The notes beneath the pieces are model-generated. The model was not told the DNA's origin and searched no databases. It worked only from the letters and a program-made list of their open reading frames with translations. From Methyloceanibacter sp. wino2 (lineage in GTDB: Bacteria > Pseudomonadota > Alphaproteobacteria > Rhizobiales > Methyloligellaceae), in contig NZ_CP028960.1 of the NCBI RefSeq assembly GCF_003071365.1, positions 3,082,501 to 3,146,500 on the forward strand: a stretch of 64,000 nt of DNA, given 5' to 3'. The translations under genes were made by a program, and so were the position numbers. Below are positions 1 through 7,872 of this stretch, piece after piece. The number at the start of each line of letters is the position of its first letter. The stretch's first letter is position 1.

Positions 1-2
1 TC

Positions 3-890
3 GGCACCTGTGACGGCAATATGGATCAGGGCTCGTTGCGTGCTGACGTAAACGTCTCCGTCCGCCGTCCGGGCGATGAGCTCGGGACGCGTTGCGAGAT
101 CAAGAACATGAACTCGATCCGCTTCATCGGCCAGGCCATCGAGTACGAGGCGCGCCGTCAGATCGAGATCATCGAGGACGGCGGGACGATCAATCAGGAA
201 ACGCGCCTGTTCGACGCGAAGACCGGCGAGACGCGGTCGATGCGTTCCAAGGAAGAGGCGCACGACTATCGCTACTTTCCGGACCCGGACCTGCTGCCGC
301 TCGAGCTGACGCAGGACTTCGTCGACGACATCGCCAAAAGTCTCCCGGAACTCCCGGACGAGAAGCGGGCGCGGTTCATCGCCGATTACGGTCTCACGCC
401 GTACGACGCTGACGTGCTCGTGGCCGAGCGTGAGAGCGTCGACTATTTCGAGGACGTGGCGAAGGGGCGCGATGCCAAGCAGGCCGCGAACTGGGTCATC
501 AACGAGCTGTTCGGCCGTCTCAACAAGGAAGGCCTGACCATCAACGACAGCCCGGTCTCGTCGGCGCAGCTCGGCGGCATTGTCGATCTCATCAAGGCCG
601 GGACCATCTCCGGCAAGATCGCCAAGGACGTCTTCGATATCGTCTGGACCGAAGGCGGCGACCCGGCCGAGATCGTCGAGAAGCGCGGCATGAAGCAGGT
701 GACCGACACCGGTGCCATCGAGAAGGCAGTCGACGAGGTCTTTGCGGCCAATCCCGACAAGGTCGAGCAGGCCAAGGAGAAGCCGGCAATGGCCGGCTGG
801 TTCGTCGGCCAGGTCATGAAGGCGACGGGCGGTAAGGCCAGCCCGCAAGCGGTCAACGCCCTGATCAAGGCAAAGCTCGGCATCGACTAG
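3..890 (+). CDS. gatB: GatB, Asp/Glu-tRNA amidotransferase subunit B (3' part)
   Basis: This is the C-terminal 295 residues of the B subunit of GatCAB. The complex converts misacylated Glu-tRNA(Gln) or Asp-tRNA(Asn) to the amidated form in organisms that lack GlnRS or AsnRS. The reading frame is open to the left window edge. The first visible residues, [20 protein letters not shown], match the conserved cradle-domain signature of the family. The C-terminal part, from about residue 150 of the fragment, is the helical and YqeY-like tail that contacts the tRNA elbow; it ends KLGID. The gene is complete at its 3' end. The next gene starts 38 bases later on the same strand. Identification is firm; the start lies outside the window. 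Confidence 0.95.
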   Translation, partial: GTCDGNMDQGSLRADVNVSVRRPGDELGTRCEIKNMNSIRFIGQAIEYEARRQIEIIEDGGTINQETRLFDAKTGETRSMRSKEEAHDYRYFPDPDLLPLELTQDFVDDIAKSLPELPDEKRARFIADYGLTPYDADVLVAERESVDYFEDVAKGRDAKQAANWVINELFGRLNKEGLTINDSPVSSAQLGGIVDLIKAGTISGKIAKDVFDIVWTEGGDPAEIVEKRGMKQVTDTGAIEKAVDEVFAANPDKVEQAKEKPAMAGWFVGQVMKATGGKASPQAVNALIKAKLGID

Positions 891-928
891 CGATAGCCTG
901 ATCGCGCGAGCGGCGGATCGTCCGAGAC

Positions 929-1939
929 ATGACCCGAGCCAAGACCAAAGATAAGACGACGGACAAGACTCGCGTCATCCGCGTGCACAAATACGGCGGC
1001 CCCGACGTCCTCAAATGGGAAGAGGCCGATATCGGTGAGCCGGGGCCGGGCGAGATCCGCATCAAGCAGACGGCGATCGGCCTCAACTTCATCGACGCCT
1101 ATATGCGGTCGGGCCTCTACCCGCAGGACGCCTTGCCGTTCGTTCCTGGCACGGAAGGGGCGGGCGTCGTCACCGCGCTTGGCGAAGGCGTCCGCACGCT
1201 GAAAGTCGGCCGCCGGGTGGCCTATGCCGGCCATACGGGCAGCTATGCAGAAGAGCGCCTGATTGCAGCAGACCGCGTGGTGCGTATTCCCGATAGCGTG
1301 AGCGACGAGGTTGCCGCGGCGGTGATGCTGAAAGGCATGACGGCGCAGTATCTGTTGCGGCAGATCTTCAAGGTCGGCCCCAAGACGACGCTGCTGTTCC
1401 ACGCGGCGGCGGGTGGCGTGGGCACGATCGCCTGCCAATGGGCGGCGTCACTGGGTGCGACCGTGATCGGCACGGTGGGCTCGGCCGGCAAGGCGCTGAT
1501 CGCGCGCTCTCATGGCTGCACACACGTGATCAACTATCGGGAAGAGGACTTCGTCGCAAAGGTGAAGGAGTACACAGGCGGCGAGGGGGTCGACGTGGTC
1601 TACGACTCCGTCGGCAAGGAGACGTTTCCCGGCTCGCTCGATTGCCTCAAGCGGCGTGGCCTGTGGGTCAGCTTCGGCCAGTCTTCGGGGCCCGTGCCGG
1701 AGTTCCGCATCAATCTTCTGGCGCAAAAGGGCTCGCTCCTCGCCACGCGGCCTTCGCTTTGGGACTTCATCGCCACGCGTAAGGAACTCGTCTCCACCGC
1801 GAACGATCTCTTCGACGTCCTGGCCAAAGGCGCGGTCAGGGTTTCGGTGAACCAGACCTTCGCGCTCAAGGATGCCGCCGACGCGCATCGCGCCATGGAA
1901 GGCCGTCAGACCACGGGCTCGTCGGTCCTGATCCCATAG
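929..1939 (+). CDS. Zinc-free quinone oxidoreductase (QOR, MDR superfamily)
   Basis: A 336-residue medium-chain dehydrogenase/reductase of the NADPH:quinone oxidoreductase type. The N-terminal GroES-like catalytic domain contains GLNFIDAYMRSGLYP (about residues 51-65). The Rossmann domain has the dinucleotide-binding motif AAGGVG (160-165), followed by GTVGSAGKALIA, as in QOR enzymes. The structural and catalytic zinc cysteines of alcohol dehydrogenases are absent, which supports the QOR assignment. Before the canonical start (VIRVHKYGGPDVL) there is a lysine/threonine-rich extension of about 14 residues. The physiological substrate cannot be deduced. It lies 38 bases after gatB and may be co-transcribed with it. 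Confidence 0.9.
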   Translation: MTRAKTKDKTTDKTRVIRVHKYGGPDVLKWEEADIGEPGPGEIRIKQTAIGLNFIDAYMRSGLYPQDALPFVPGTEGAGVVTALGEGVRTLKVGRRVAYAGHTGSYAEERLIAADRVVRIPDSVSDEVAAAVMLKGMTAQYLLRQIFKVGPKTTLLFHAAAGGVGTIACQWAASLGATVIGTVGSAGKALIARSHGCTHVINYREEDFVAKVKEYTGGEGVDVVYDSVGKETFPGSLDCLKRRGLWVSFGQSSGPVPEFRINLLAQKGSLLATRPSLWDFIATRKELVSTANDLFDVLAKGAVRVSVNQTFALKDAADAHRAMEGRQTTGSSVLIP

Positions 1940-2073
1940 CCGGGCCCAGAGCGGGCTCCAAAGCGGGCCCAACGACATCCTGCCGCAGGTGGCGCGGATG
2001 ACACCAAGCCGACACATTTGAGCCGTAGCCCCGTTCACTCAAATCTTCGTGGGCGCGAAGAAGAGTGAGAGCT

Positions 2074-3669
2074 ATGGCGTCGTCAGTGATGCCGGTGCAG
2101 GTCTGCATCGCGCGCCCGGAAGAGAGAATCTGCCCACCGTGGTGCCTTTGCGCGGTCCTCTTGTTCGGCGCACTCTACGGGCTGGTGCACACGGCTCTCC
2201 GGCTTTCTTTCTCCCATAATCTGTCGCTGGACGACGCTTCCGCCAATGTTCTCGGCCAAACCCTTGCGCTCGGATACCAGGAGCGTCAGCCGCCGTTATA
2301 CGAATGGCTGTTGTGGTCGGTGCAGCAGCTAACCGGCCCGGGACTGACGGGCTTCTTGCTCATCAAGTACAGCCTGCTCACCGCGACATTTGTCTTTCTC
2401 TACCTGGCCGCGCAGCGGCTGTTCGAGGATCGGCGCTGGGTCGTGATTGCGAGCCTATCGCCGCTGCTGCTCTATCAGATTGGGTGGAACCTCCACGAAG
2501 GCGTGACGCACAGCCTTGCTATGACCTGCGCGATCGCCGCATCGTTCTGGGCCTTTATGAGATTGGTGGAGAGCGGACGGCTTGGAGACTATGTGCTCTT
2601 CGGGGTCGTGGCGGGTATCGGTCTGCTGACCAAGTACGGCTTTGCCGCCTATCTGATCATCCTTTGTGTCTGCGCGTTGATTCAGCCGACCCTGCGAGCC
2701 CGGCTCTTCGACAGGCGCATGCTGGCGAGCGTGGCCCTCGCTGCCGCCATCGTCGCGCCCTTCGGCTACTGGCTCATTGCCAACGATCACGACCTCGTCC
2801 GGGTTTTCGACAGCACGGTTGCGCCCATGGCCTCGGATCGTCTGACCGCGACGATGACGGGTCTTGCGTTTGCGAGCTGGGCGCCACTCGGCTTTCTCTT
2901 CCCCCTCGATCTTATTCTGCTGGTGATGTTTCCGGCCCTGCTGCGCGAGGGCTGGTCGAGGATCAAGCAGGGCGTACTGCCACGGGATCGCGCACAGGCG
3001 GGGCCCGATTGGCCGCTCTTGTTGCTGCACATGACCCTCGCCGGGTTTGTCTTTCTCTTTCTCGGTGCGGTGTTGACGGGCGCCTCGAACTATCTCGAGC
3101 GCTATATGCATCCGTTCTTTTTCCTCACGCCGTTGTGGTTGTTGTGGGTGGCAGCGCAAGACGCGCCGGCGCGCCGGCCGGTCGCGATCGGCGCCGTGTT
3201 GTTGGCTGTCACGCTTGCGGTCGTGCCGATCCGCGCGGTGTACCTAGCCAGGGCCATGGGGCCGGACTGCAATCACTGCCGGCTCGCGGTGCCGTACGAG
3301 GGGCTCGCGCAAGAACTGGAGGCACGCGGCTTTGGGGGCGGAACCCTCATCGTCATGGATCGCAATGACGGCGGCAATCTGCGCCGGTTCCTTCCCGAGG
3401 CACGGATCGTTTCGCTCCGCCGGCCGTATCACTTGCCTCCCGTGCGGCCGCAGGATTTGACCGCCCCGGCGGTCGTCGTGTGGCGTCCGGCACGCAGGGC
3501 GGGCCTCTGGTCCCTTGCTGCGCCGGCCATTCGCCAGATTGATGGTCAGGTCGTCGGCAATCCGAGGGCCGTGCACGTGCCATGGACGCCCCTCGGCAGC
3601 GCATCCGAACCGCAAGCCTGGGAGTGGAGGATTGCGTTCGTGCAGCCATCCGCCGGGTCTCGACGCTAG
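2074..3669 (+). CDS. GT-C membrane glycosyltransferase, GT39/ArnT-like
   Basis: About 531 residues with roughly ten hydrophobic segments and a C-terminal soluble part. Near the N-terminus LSLDDASAN follows the first membrane helix, and YQERQPPLYEW lies in the same periplasmic loop. An acidic pair in the first loop together with an R-x-PPLY motif is typical of the PMT/ArnT (GT39/GT83) fold, which transfers sugars from polyprenyl-phosphate donors on the periplasmic face. The acceptor (lipid A, another glycolipid or a protein) is unknown. I chose the ATG at 2074 because the purine-rich GAAGAAGAG lies about 8 bases upstream; a GTG at 2065 is in frame. No transport or donor-synthesis gene is adjacent, so the pathway is open. 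Confidence 0.75.
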   Translation: MASSVMPVQVCIARPEERICPPWCLCAVLLFGALYGLVHTALRLSFSHNLSLDDASANVLGQTLALGYQERQPPLYEWLLWSVQQLTGPGLTGFLLIKYSLLTATFVFLYLAAQRLFEDRRWVVIASLSPLLLYQIGWNLHEGVTHSLAMTCAIAASFWAFMRLVESGRLGDYVLFGVVAGIGLLTKYGFAAYLIILCVCALIQPTLRARLFDRRMLASVALAAAIVAPFGYWLIANDHDLVRVFDSTVAPMASDRLTATMTGLAFASWAPLGFLFPLDLILLVMFPALLREGWSRIKQGVLPRDRAQAGPDWPLLLLHMTLAGFVFLFLGAVLTGASNYLERYMHPFFFLTPLWLLWVAAQDAPARRPVAIGAVLLAVTLAVVPIRAVYLARAMGPDCNHCRLAVPYEGLAQELEARGFGGGTLIVMDRNDGGNLRRFLPEARIVSLRRPYHLPPVRPQDLTAPAVVVWRPARRAGLWSLAAPAIRQIDGQVVGNPRAVHVPWTPLGSASEPQAWEWRIAFVQPSAGSRR

Positions 3670-4007
3670 TCATCCTGACCGCGCTTGTTCGGAAAATACG
3701 CGACAGCACTTCATCTCATTCGCGTGCCGGAAAGTTGCGCGTGGTTAGCGAGACGCGACCGGAAATGGTTAGAGGACCCTTTCAAACGCGCGTTCTTAAT
3801 CTTTACCCCGCGGATTCCCGTGCCCTCGTAAAGCAAGCTTACCAAGCGATTCAGATTTGGTGAGCTTGCATTAAGCACATCGATTCAGACGTTCTTCAAA
3901 GACCTCGCCGATGATCGTCCTCGTTGAACGCAACACCGCGCATCGAACGTCTTTCGTGGGGAAAGTCAGATGCGCGGCGGGGACAAAGAGCCAAAACGGG
4001 GGACGTC
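3670..4007. other. Intergenic gap without a convincing gene
   Basis: I see no open frame with codon use like its neighbours in these 338 bases. The segment around 3780-3880 is more AT-rich than the flanking genes and could hold the promoter of the Sel1-repeat gene, but no clear -35/-10 pair stands out. The short open frame that runs across 3582-3863 overlaps the end of the glycosyltransferase in another frame and looks spurious. Confidence 0.5.
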
Positions 4008-4283
4008 ATGGCACGATTGGAACTTGGAACGATCTTGGGTAGCCAGTTTGAGCCAGCGGTTCAGGCCGGCGGAGCGGATGCGCTGTTCGAGCTTGGAATG
4101 CTGTATGCGACGGGGCGCGACGTGGATGTGGATCTCGTCACCGCGCATAAGTGGTTCAACCTGTCGGCGGCGCGCGGCAACGACTCCGCGCGCGACTACA
4201 GGCTGGAACTGGCCCGCGAGATGACCACGGATCAGATTTCCGAAGCGCAGCGCCAAGCGCGCGAGTGGCTTCAGACCCACTAG
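4008..4283 (+). CDS. Small Sel1-repeat protein
   Basis: A 91-residue protein with one recognisable Sel1-like (TPR-related) repeat: ADALFELGMLYATGRDVDVD, then AHKWFNLSAARGN. Such repeats form helical hairpins used for protein contacts. There is no signal peptide, so it is probably cytoplasmic. The ATG at 4008 is preferred over the upstream frame beginning at 3924 because it is preceded by a G-rich stretch (ACGGGGGAC), and because the extra N-terminal residues are Arg-rich and unlike the family. The last helix ends REWLQTH. It stands alone between the glycosyltransferase and a convergent secreted-protein gene. The partner is unknown. Confidence 0.7.
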   Translation: MARLELGTILGSQFEPAVQAGGADALFELGMLYATGRDVDVDLVTAHKWFNLSAARGNDSARDYRLELAREMTTDQISEAQRQAREWLQTH

Positions 4284-4322
4284 GGTTGGATTGGACGAGT
4301 AGGGTGCGCCACGGCGCACGCT

Positions 4323-4360
4323 TAAGGCGGGATGCCGGATAAAACCGGCGTGCCGCCTTA
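4323..4360. terminator. Hairpin between convergent genes
   Basis: TAAGGCGG (4323-4330) pairs with CCGCCTTA (4353-4360), and inside it GCCGG (4334-4338) pairs with CCGGC (4345-4349). The structure lies between the Sel1-repeat gene and the convergent gene ending at 4358, whose last codons it overlaps. A smaller palindrome, GTGCGCC/GGCGCAC, precedes it. There is no long T run, so a role as a bidirectional terminator is likely but not certain. Confidence 0.55.
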
Positions 4361-4990
4361 CTCGTTTCCGCATTCCCGGAACAGCGAGGTCATGCAGTCC
4401 CAGCTGCGGCGCGCGAAGTTCTTCTCCGGCTTCGGCGCCTCCTGAACCGGGGGCGGCGGAGGCGGCGGTGGCGCGGCCTGTTGGTTCTTCGCACCGGCGC
4501 CAAGGCCGATTGCAGCACCGGCACCCTGTAGCCCGCGCTTCGAGGCGTCATAGGCTCGCCCGCCCATCTCGAACAGAGATTTGGGCTGCTCGCCGCGCTT
4601 GCCCTCAAACGCCCGGTTGTCCCGTTCCACGCGTTCGTTCAACTGACGGACGCGGGGGTCGTTGGTGACCTTCGGGGGCAGGGTGGGGCCATCATAGTTG
4701 TAGACTTTCACCACGCCGGCGCAGTTGGGGTCCTTCTTTGCCGCACAGGAGGCATGGTTGCCCTCTTTGGTGGTACGCACCACACAATACAGCTTGAACG
4801 CATCGCTTTGGGTGACGCCACTGCCTTGGAGGCGGCAGCGGTAGGAGGCGTTGGGGTTCTTGCAGGTCACGCAATACTCGGCGCTCCCGGCCTGCGCCGT
4901 ACTGGGCATGGCAAGAAACGGGGCGGCAAGGGCTATGCCGAGGCACGCCGCCGCACGCCTAGGCCATCCGAATCGGATGCCGCCGCTCAT
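4358..4990 (-). CDS. Secreted Cys-rich protein, unknown function
   Basis: A 210-residue protein with an N-terminal signal peptide (RRAAACLGIALAAPFLAMPSTAQA, cut near residue 34). The mature part carries eight cysteines: CVTC, then single Cys residues in YRCR, LYCVV, ASCAA and PNCAG, and two near the end (DCMT and RECGNE). An even number suits disulfides in the periplasm. A proline run of nine precedes the C-terminal segment, as in a flexible tether. I recognise no enzyme motif. It converges on the Sel1-repeat gene and diverges from tRNA-Ser. Confidence 0.65.
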   Translation of the reverse strand: MSGGIRFGWPRRAAACLGIALAAPFLAMPSTAQAGSAEYCVTCKNPNASYRCRLQGSGVTQSDAFKLYCVVRTTKEGNHASCAAKKDPNCAGVVKVYNYDGPTLPPKVTNDPRVRQLNERVERDNRAFEGKRGEQPKSLFEMGGRAYDASKRGLQGAGAAIGLGAGAKNQQAAPPPPPPPPVQEAPKPEKNFARRSWDCMTSLFRECGNE

Positions 4991-5146
4991 GCGCTAGTCC
5001 TCCCAGGATTTCGAAGCTCCAGCCTAGCATATTGTGCCCGAGAGCAATACGGGGCCGGGCTTGGCGTGGAAGGCCCCGTGTGGCTGGAAATCGCACGCAC
5101 GCGTGTTGACCGGCCCGAACGAGACCAGTAAGCCTTTGCGTCCAGC

Positions 5147-5239
5147 GGAGACGTGGCCGAGAGGCTGAAGGCGGCGGTTTGCTAAACCGTTATACAGTGT
5201 AAAGCTGTATCGGGGGTTCGAATCCCCCCGTCTCCGCCA
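5147..5239 (+). tRNA. tRNA-Ser(GCT)
   Basis: The acceptor stem GGAGACG pairs with CGTCTCC near the 3' end. It is followed by discriminator G and an encoded CCA (5237-5239). The anticodon loop TTGCTAA gives anticodon GCT, reading serine AGC/AGT codons. The long variable arm between the anticodon and T arms (ATACAGTG...CTGTAT) confirms a class II tRNA. The T loop TTCGAAT is normal. Total length is 93 nt with CCA. Confidence 0.96.
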
Positions 5240-5381
5240 GCGCCCCGGGAAGCCCAATGCTTCAGGAGCGGACCTGGGAATCACCACGCAATTCGCCCCA
5301 CCAATCGCCCCCCGATAAGTCGGCACGAGAACGCCATTTTTCTATGGCAGGTTCAGTTATTGCTTTGGGGAGACTTAGGTC

Positions 5382-5531
5382 ATGAAGAACAAAGCCATAG
5401 CAGCCGGGCGCGTTTGGGCACTGGTACTGACATATTCCATGCTCTTTACACTGTTGATTGTCTTGGCTGAGGACGCCCACACGCCATCCACGGCGGTGGC
5501 ACACACGCCGGTGGCGGCCCATATACACTAG
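5382..5531 (+). CDS. Small membrane protein, 49 residues
   Basis: The open frame from ATG 5382 encodes MKNKAIAAGRVWALVLTYSM and continues LFTLLIVLAED before a His/Thr/Ala-rich tail ending VAAHIH. One hydrophobic stretch (about residues 12-29) is flanked by Lys/Arg at the N-terminal side, so a single membrane-spanning protein or an uncleaved signal anchor is likely. GGGGAGACTTAGG lies just upstream of the ATG. It is too short for most gene callers. No homologue is recognised by eye, so its coding status rests on the ribosome site and the well-formed hydrophobic segment. Confidence 0.5.
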   Translation: MKNKAIAAGRVWALVLTYSMLFTLLIVLAEDAHTPSTAVAHTPVAAHIH

Positions 5532-5646
5532 GGCGCGCACCAAGGCGCCGCGCTTCTAAAGCGGCGCAAACTAACGCGTGTTCGTGGCGATGCGCACGTG
5601 CAGTGCGGATGTCGCACGCCTTAGCTTTGCCTGGCGGCTCATCGCG

Positions 5647-5669
5647 GCTGAAGCCGTTCGGGCTTCAGC
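5647..5669. other. Perfect 9-bp hairpin upstream of a small membrane protein gene
   Basis: GCTGAAGCC (5647-5655) and GGCTTCAGC (5661-5669) form a perfect stem with a 5-base loop. No T run follows on either strand. It could end transcription from the 49-residue gene or act in the leader of the gene at 5747. No choice can be made from sequence alone. Confidence 0.4.
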
Positions 5670-5746
5670 TTGCAACCGCCCGATAGGAGCGCACGCGTAC
5701 CGCCGATAAGGCGCAAGACGTTTTCTCGTCTCCAAGGAGCATGCAG

Positions 5747-5971
5747 ATGAAACGTAGTGCAGAAGCGCAAGCGAACACCGCAGCAGGAACCAAATCCCGC
5801 CACCACGTCACCGGCGAGGATTATCCGTTCGAGTGGGCGAGGCGCTTTGAACACTGGTTGGACGTGGGCCACCGTCGCGCGTTCTTTTACGCGCTGCCCT
5901 TTATCGTGTTTGTCGTCGTGGTTGCCGTCATGGCCATTACATTAGCCATCCTGGACACGCCGCCTGTCTGA
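5747..5971 (+). CDS. Small membrane protein, 74 residues
   Basis: The protein begins MKRSAEAQANTAAGTKSRHH and has one long hydrophobic helix near the end (FYALPFIVFVVVVAVMAI), so it is predicted to be anchored by its C-terminus. The segment GEDYPFEWARRFEHWLDVGH before it is amphipathic. AAGGAG at 5734-5739 is 7 bases before the ATG at 5747. The ATG two codons upstream (5741) would be only 1 base from that site, so 5747 is preferred. Function unknown; it sits between two other small or unknown genes. Confidence 0.7.
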   Translation: MKRSAEAQANTAAGTKSRHHVTGEDYPFEWARRFEHWLDVGHRRAFFYALPFIVFVVVVAVMAITLAILDTPPV

Positions 5972-6117
5972 GTTGGCGGATACGCGTTGGATCTGGCGCT
6001 AGCCTAGTCCGTTTTCCCCACGGTCCACTCCGCTCGCCCTGCTTTTTGGCAGGTGCGGTTTCAACGCAGCCTCCTAGACCTGCAAATTTGCTATGACGGT
6101 CCGACGAGGAGGCGCGC

Positions 6118-7056
6118 GTGCTCTGCAATCACACGATCCATAAGCACCACCACCATTTCGGCTGGGACAACGCTATCGAGCCGATCTTGACCGTGACGCC
6201 GGGCGAGACGGTCGAGATCGAGACCATCGACGCCTCGGCCGGGCAGGTGGGGCCCGACACCACGCTCGAGCAGTTCCTTGCGCGCGATTCCTCCCGCGTG
6301 AACCCCGTGACCGGGCCCATCTTTGTCGAGGGCGCCGAGCCCGGGGATGCGGTGGCCGTGACCTTCAAGGATTTCCAGCCGTCCGGCTGGGGCTGGACCG
6401 CGAATATTCCGGGCTTCGGGCTGCTGGCCGATCAATTCACGGAGCCTGCGCTCCATATCTGGAAATACGATGCGCGGACCTTGGCGCCGGCCTTGTTCGG
6501 AGCCAGTGCTGCCGTCCCCTTGAGGCCGTTCTGCGGCACCGTGGGGCTCGCCCCCGCCGCGCCCGGCCTGCATTCGGTGATCCCGCCGAGCCGGGTGGGC
6601 GGCAATCTCGACATCCGCGACAACGCCGTCGGCACGACGCTCTACCTGCCGGTCGAGGTGGCGGGGGGCTTGCTGTCGCTCGGCGACACCCATGCGGCCC
6701 AAGGTGACGGTGAAGTCTGCGGCACGGCCATCGAGAGCCCCATGGTGGTCGCGGTGGAGATCGGTCTCATCAAGCAGGCAGGGCTGGCATTTCCGCGTTT
6801 CGAGACGAACGGGCCGGTGTCCCGCCATCTGGATGAGGCTGGGTACCGGGCCACGACGGGCGTGGGGCCGGATCTGATGCAGGCGGCGCGGGACGCCGTC
6901 TCGGGCATGATCGATTGGCTTTGCGCCAGCACAAATATGGCGGCGGTGGATGCGTATATGCTGTGCAGCGTCTGCGCCGATCTGCGGATCAGCGAAATTG
7001 TCGACGCTCCCAACTGGACGGTTTCGTTGTATTTTCCGAAGATGGTGCTGCGCTAG
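6118..7056 (+). CDS. Acetamidase/formamidase family protein (FmdA/AmdA)
   Basis: A 312-residue member of the FmdA/AmdA family of metal-dependent amidases, which hydrolyse formamide, acetamide or related short amides to ammonia and the acid. The His-rich start HHHHFGWDNAIEP (from about residue 10) is typical of the family. So are EGAEPGDAVAVTF, the central PFCGTVGLAPA and GDTHAAQGDGEVCGTAIE. The start is GTG at 6118, with GACGAGGAGG 7-8 bases upstream. Such an enzyme could feed nitrogen metabolism, which the ntr genes elsewhere in the window control, but no link is visible here. The exact amide substrate cannot be assigned. Confidence 0.85.
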   Translation: MLCNHTIHKHHHHFGWDNAIEPILTVTPGETVEIETIDASAGQVGPDTTLEQFLARDSSRVNPVTGPIFVEGAEPGDAVAVTFKDFQPSGWGWTANIPGFGLLADQFTEPALHIWKYDARTLAPALFGASAAVPLRPFCGTVGLAPAAPGLHSVIPPSRVGGNLDIRDNAVGTTLYLPVEVAGGLLSLGDTHAAQGDGEVCGTAIESPMVVAVEIGLIKQAGLAFPRFETNGPVSRHLDEAGYRATTGVGPDLMQAARDAVSGMIDWLCASTNMAAVDAYMLCSVCADLRISEIVDAPNWTVSLYFPKMVLR

Positions 7057-7076
7057 CGAGGCCAGGAGCTGTCGAG

Positions 7077-7574
7077 ATGACCGTGAATAGCCCCCAGTCT
7101 GGACCCAACCTTGATCCCACCTTTGTCGAGCGGGAGCGGAACCGCCTAGCCGGCCGGGCGCTGTCCTTCCTCATCGGTCTGAACGGCATCGCCGCGCTGG
7201 TCCTGCTGACCATCGTGGCCATGGAGCCGCAGGCGACCGTCGACCGCAAGGTGACAATGGCCATGCTGGTGTTCAGCGGCGGGGCGTTGGCGGCGCTGTT
7301 CAGCTCGTTCCTGGCCTATGTGAACCGGACCGTGCGGCTGGAATCTCCGGGCCGTCGCGAATTGCGGCGGGCCTTGCGGACGGTCGCTATTCTGACAGTC
7401 GTCGGCAGCGGGGCCGCGTTCCTGATCGGCATGAACATGGTGGCGACGACCCAGGCCGAAAAATCGAGCTCCCATCCCAAGAGCCGGCGGGAGGACAAAC
7501 CGCCCAAGCCGCCGCAAATCAAGAATGCGGCGCTCCCTGCGGCTTTCGAATTTCGGTGGAGCTCCCGCGCATAG
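7077..7574 (+). CDS. Membrane protein of unknown function, three helices
   Basis: A 165-residue protein, 20 bases after the amidase gene and probably co-transcribed with it. The ATG at 7077 is preceded by AGGAGC at good spacing. Hydrophobic segments lie near residues 27-48 (ALSFLIGLNGIAALVLLTIV), 60-82 (TMAMLVFSGGALAALFSSFL) and 103-123 (VAILTVVGSGAAFLIGMNMV). A cytoplasmic-looking basic, proline-rich tail (SHPKSRREDKPPKPPQ) follows. I do not recognise a family. A longer frame starts upstream at 6915 but overlaps the amidase and lacks support. Confidence 0.65.
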   Translation: MTVNSPQSGPNLDPTFVERERNRLAGRALSFLIGLNGIAALVLLTIVAMEPQATVDRKVTMAMLVFSGGALAALFSSFLAYVNRTVRLESPGRRELRRALRTVAILTVVGSGAAFLIGMNMVATTQAEKSSSHPKSRREDKPPKPPQIKNAALPAAFEFRWSSRA

Positions 7575-7594
7575 CGCGTTGAGGCGGAGTCGTT

Positions 7595-7786
7595 TTACGG
7601 GCCGGTCATCTCGCTGGTGAAGTCGGACCAGACCTGCTGCGCGTCCTTCGTGGCCGCGCCGACCTTCTCGTTCACGACGTCCCAGTTGACGACGCGCTTT
7701 TCGACCTGCTGCTCGCGCTGATCCATGACGAAGGCAGCCACGACCGTCAGCGCAACGCCCAGTATGAAGCCAAGTAGGAACCGCAT
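7595..7786 (-). CDS. Small membrane-anchored protein, 63 residues
   Basis: The protein starts MRFLLGFILGVALTVVAAFV, a single N-terminal helix, followed by a short charged soluble part containing VEKRVVNWDVVNEKVGAATK. It resembles small anchored proteins with an amphipathic helical tail, but I recognise no named family. The start at 7786 is preferred over 7816 because GAGGGG lies about 7 bases upstream and the hydrophobic helix then begins the protein. It is convergent with the gene ending at 7574 and lies downstream of lon on the same strand. Confidence 0.6.
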   Translation of the reverse strand: MRFLLGFILGVALTVVAAFVMDQREQQVEKRVVNWDVVNEKVGAATKDAQQVWSDFTSEMTGP

Positions 7787-7872
7787 GGAAAACCCCTCAC
7801 GAGTTGGGGGGATCATACGGCCAACCTGCCCCCAAAGGAAGGAGTTGTGACCTCACCCCAGGCTCGCGGCGG

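Noticed and set aside
5262-5543. A 93-codon minus-strand frame after tRNA-Ser
   Set aside because: It overlaps the better supported small membrane gene on the plus strand and has no ribosome site or family features.
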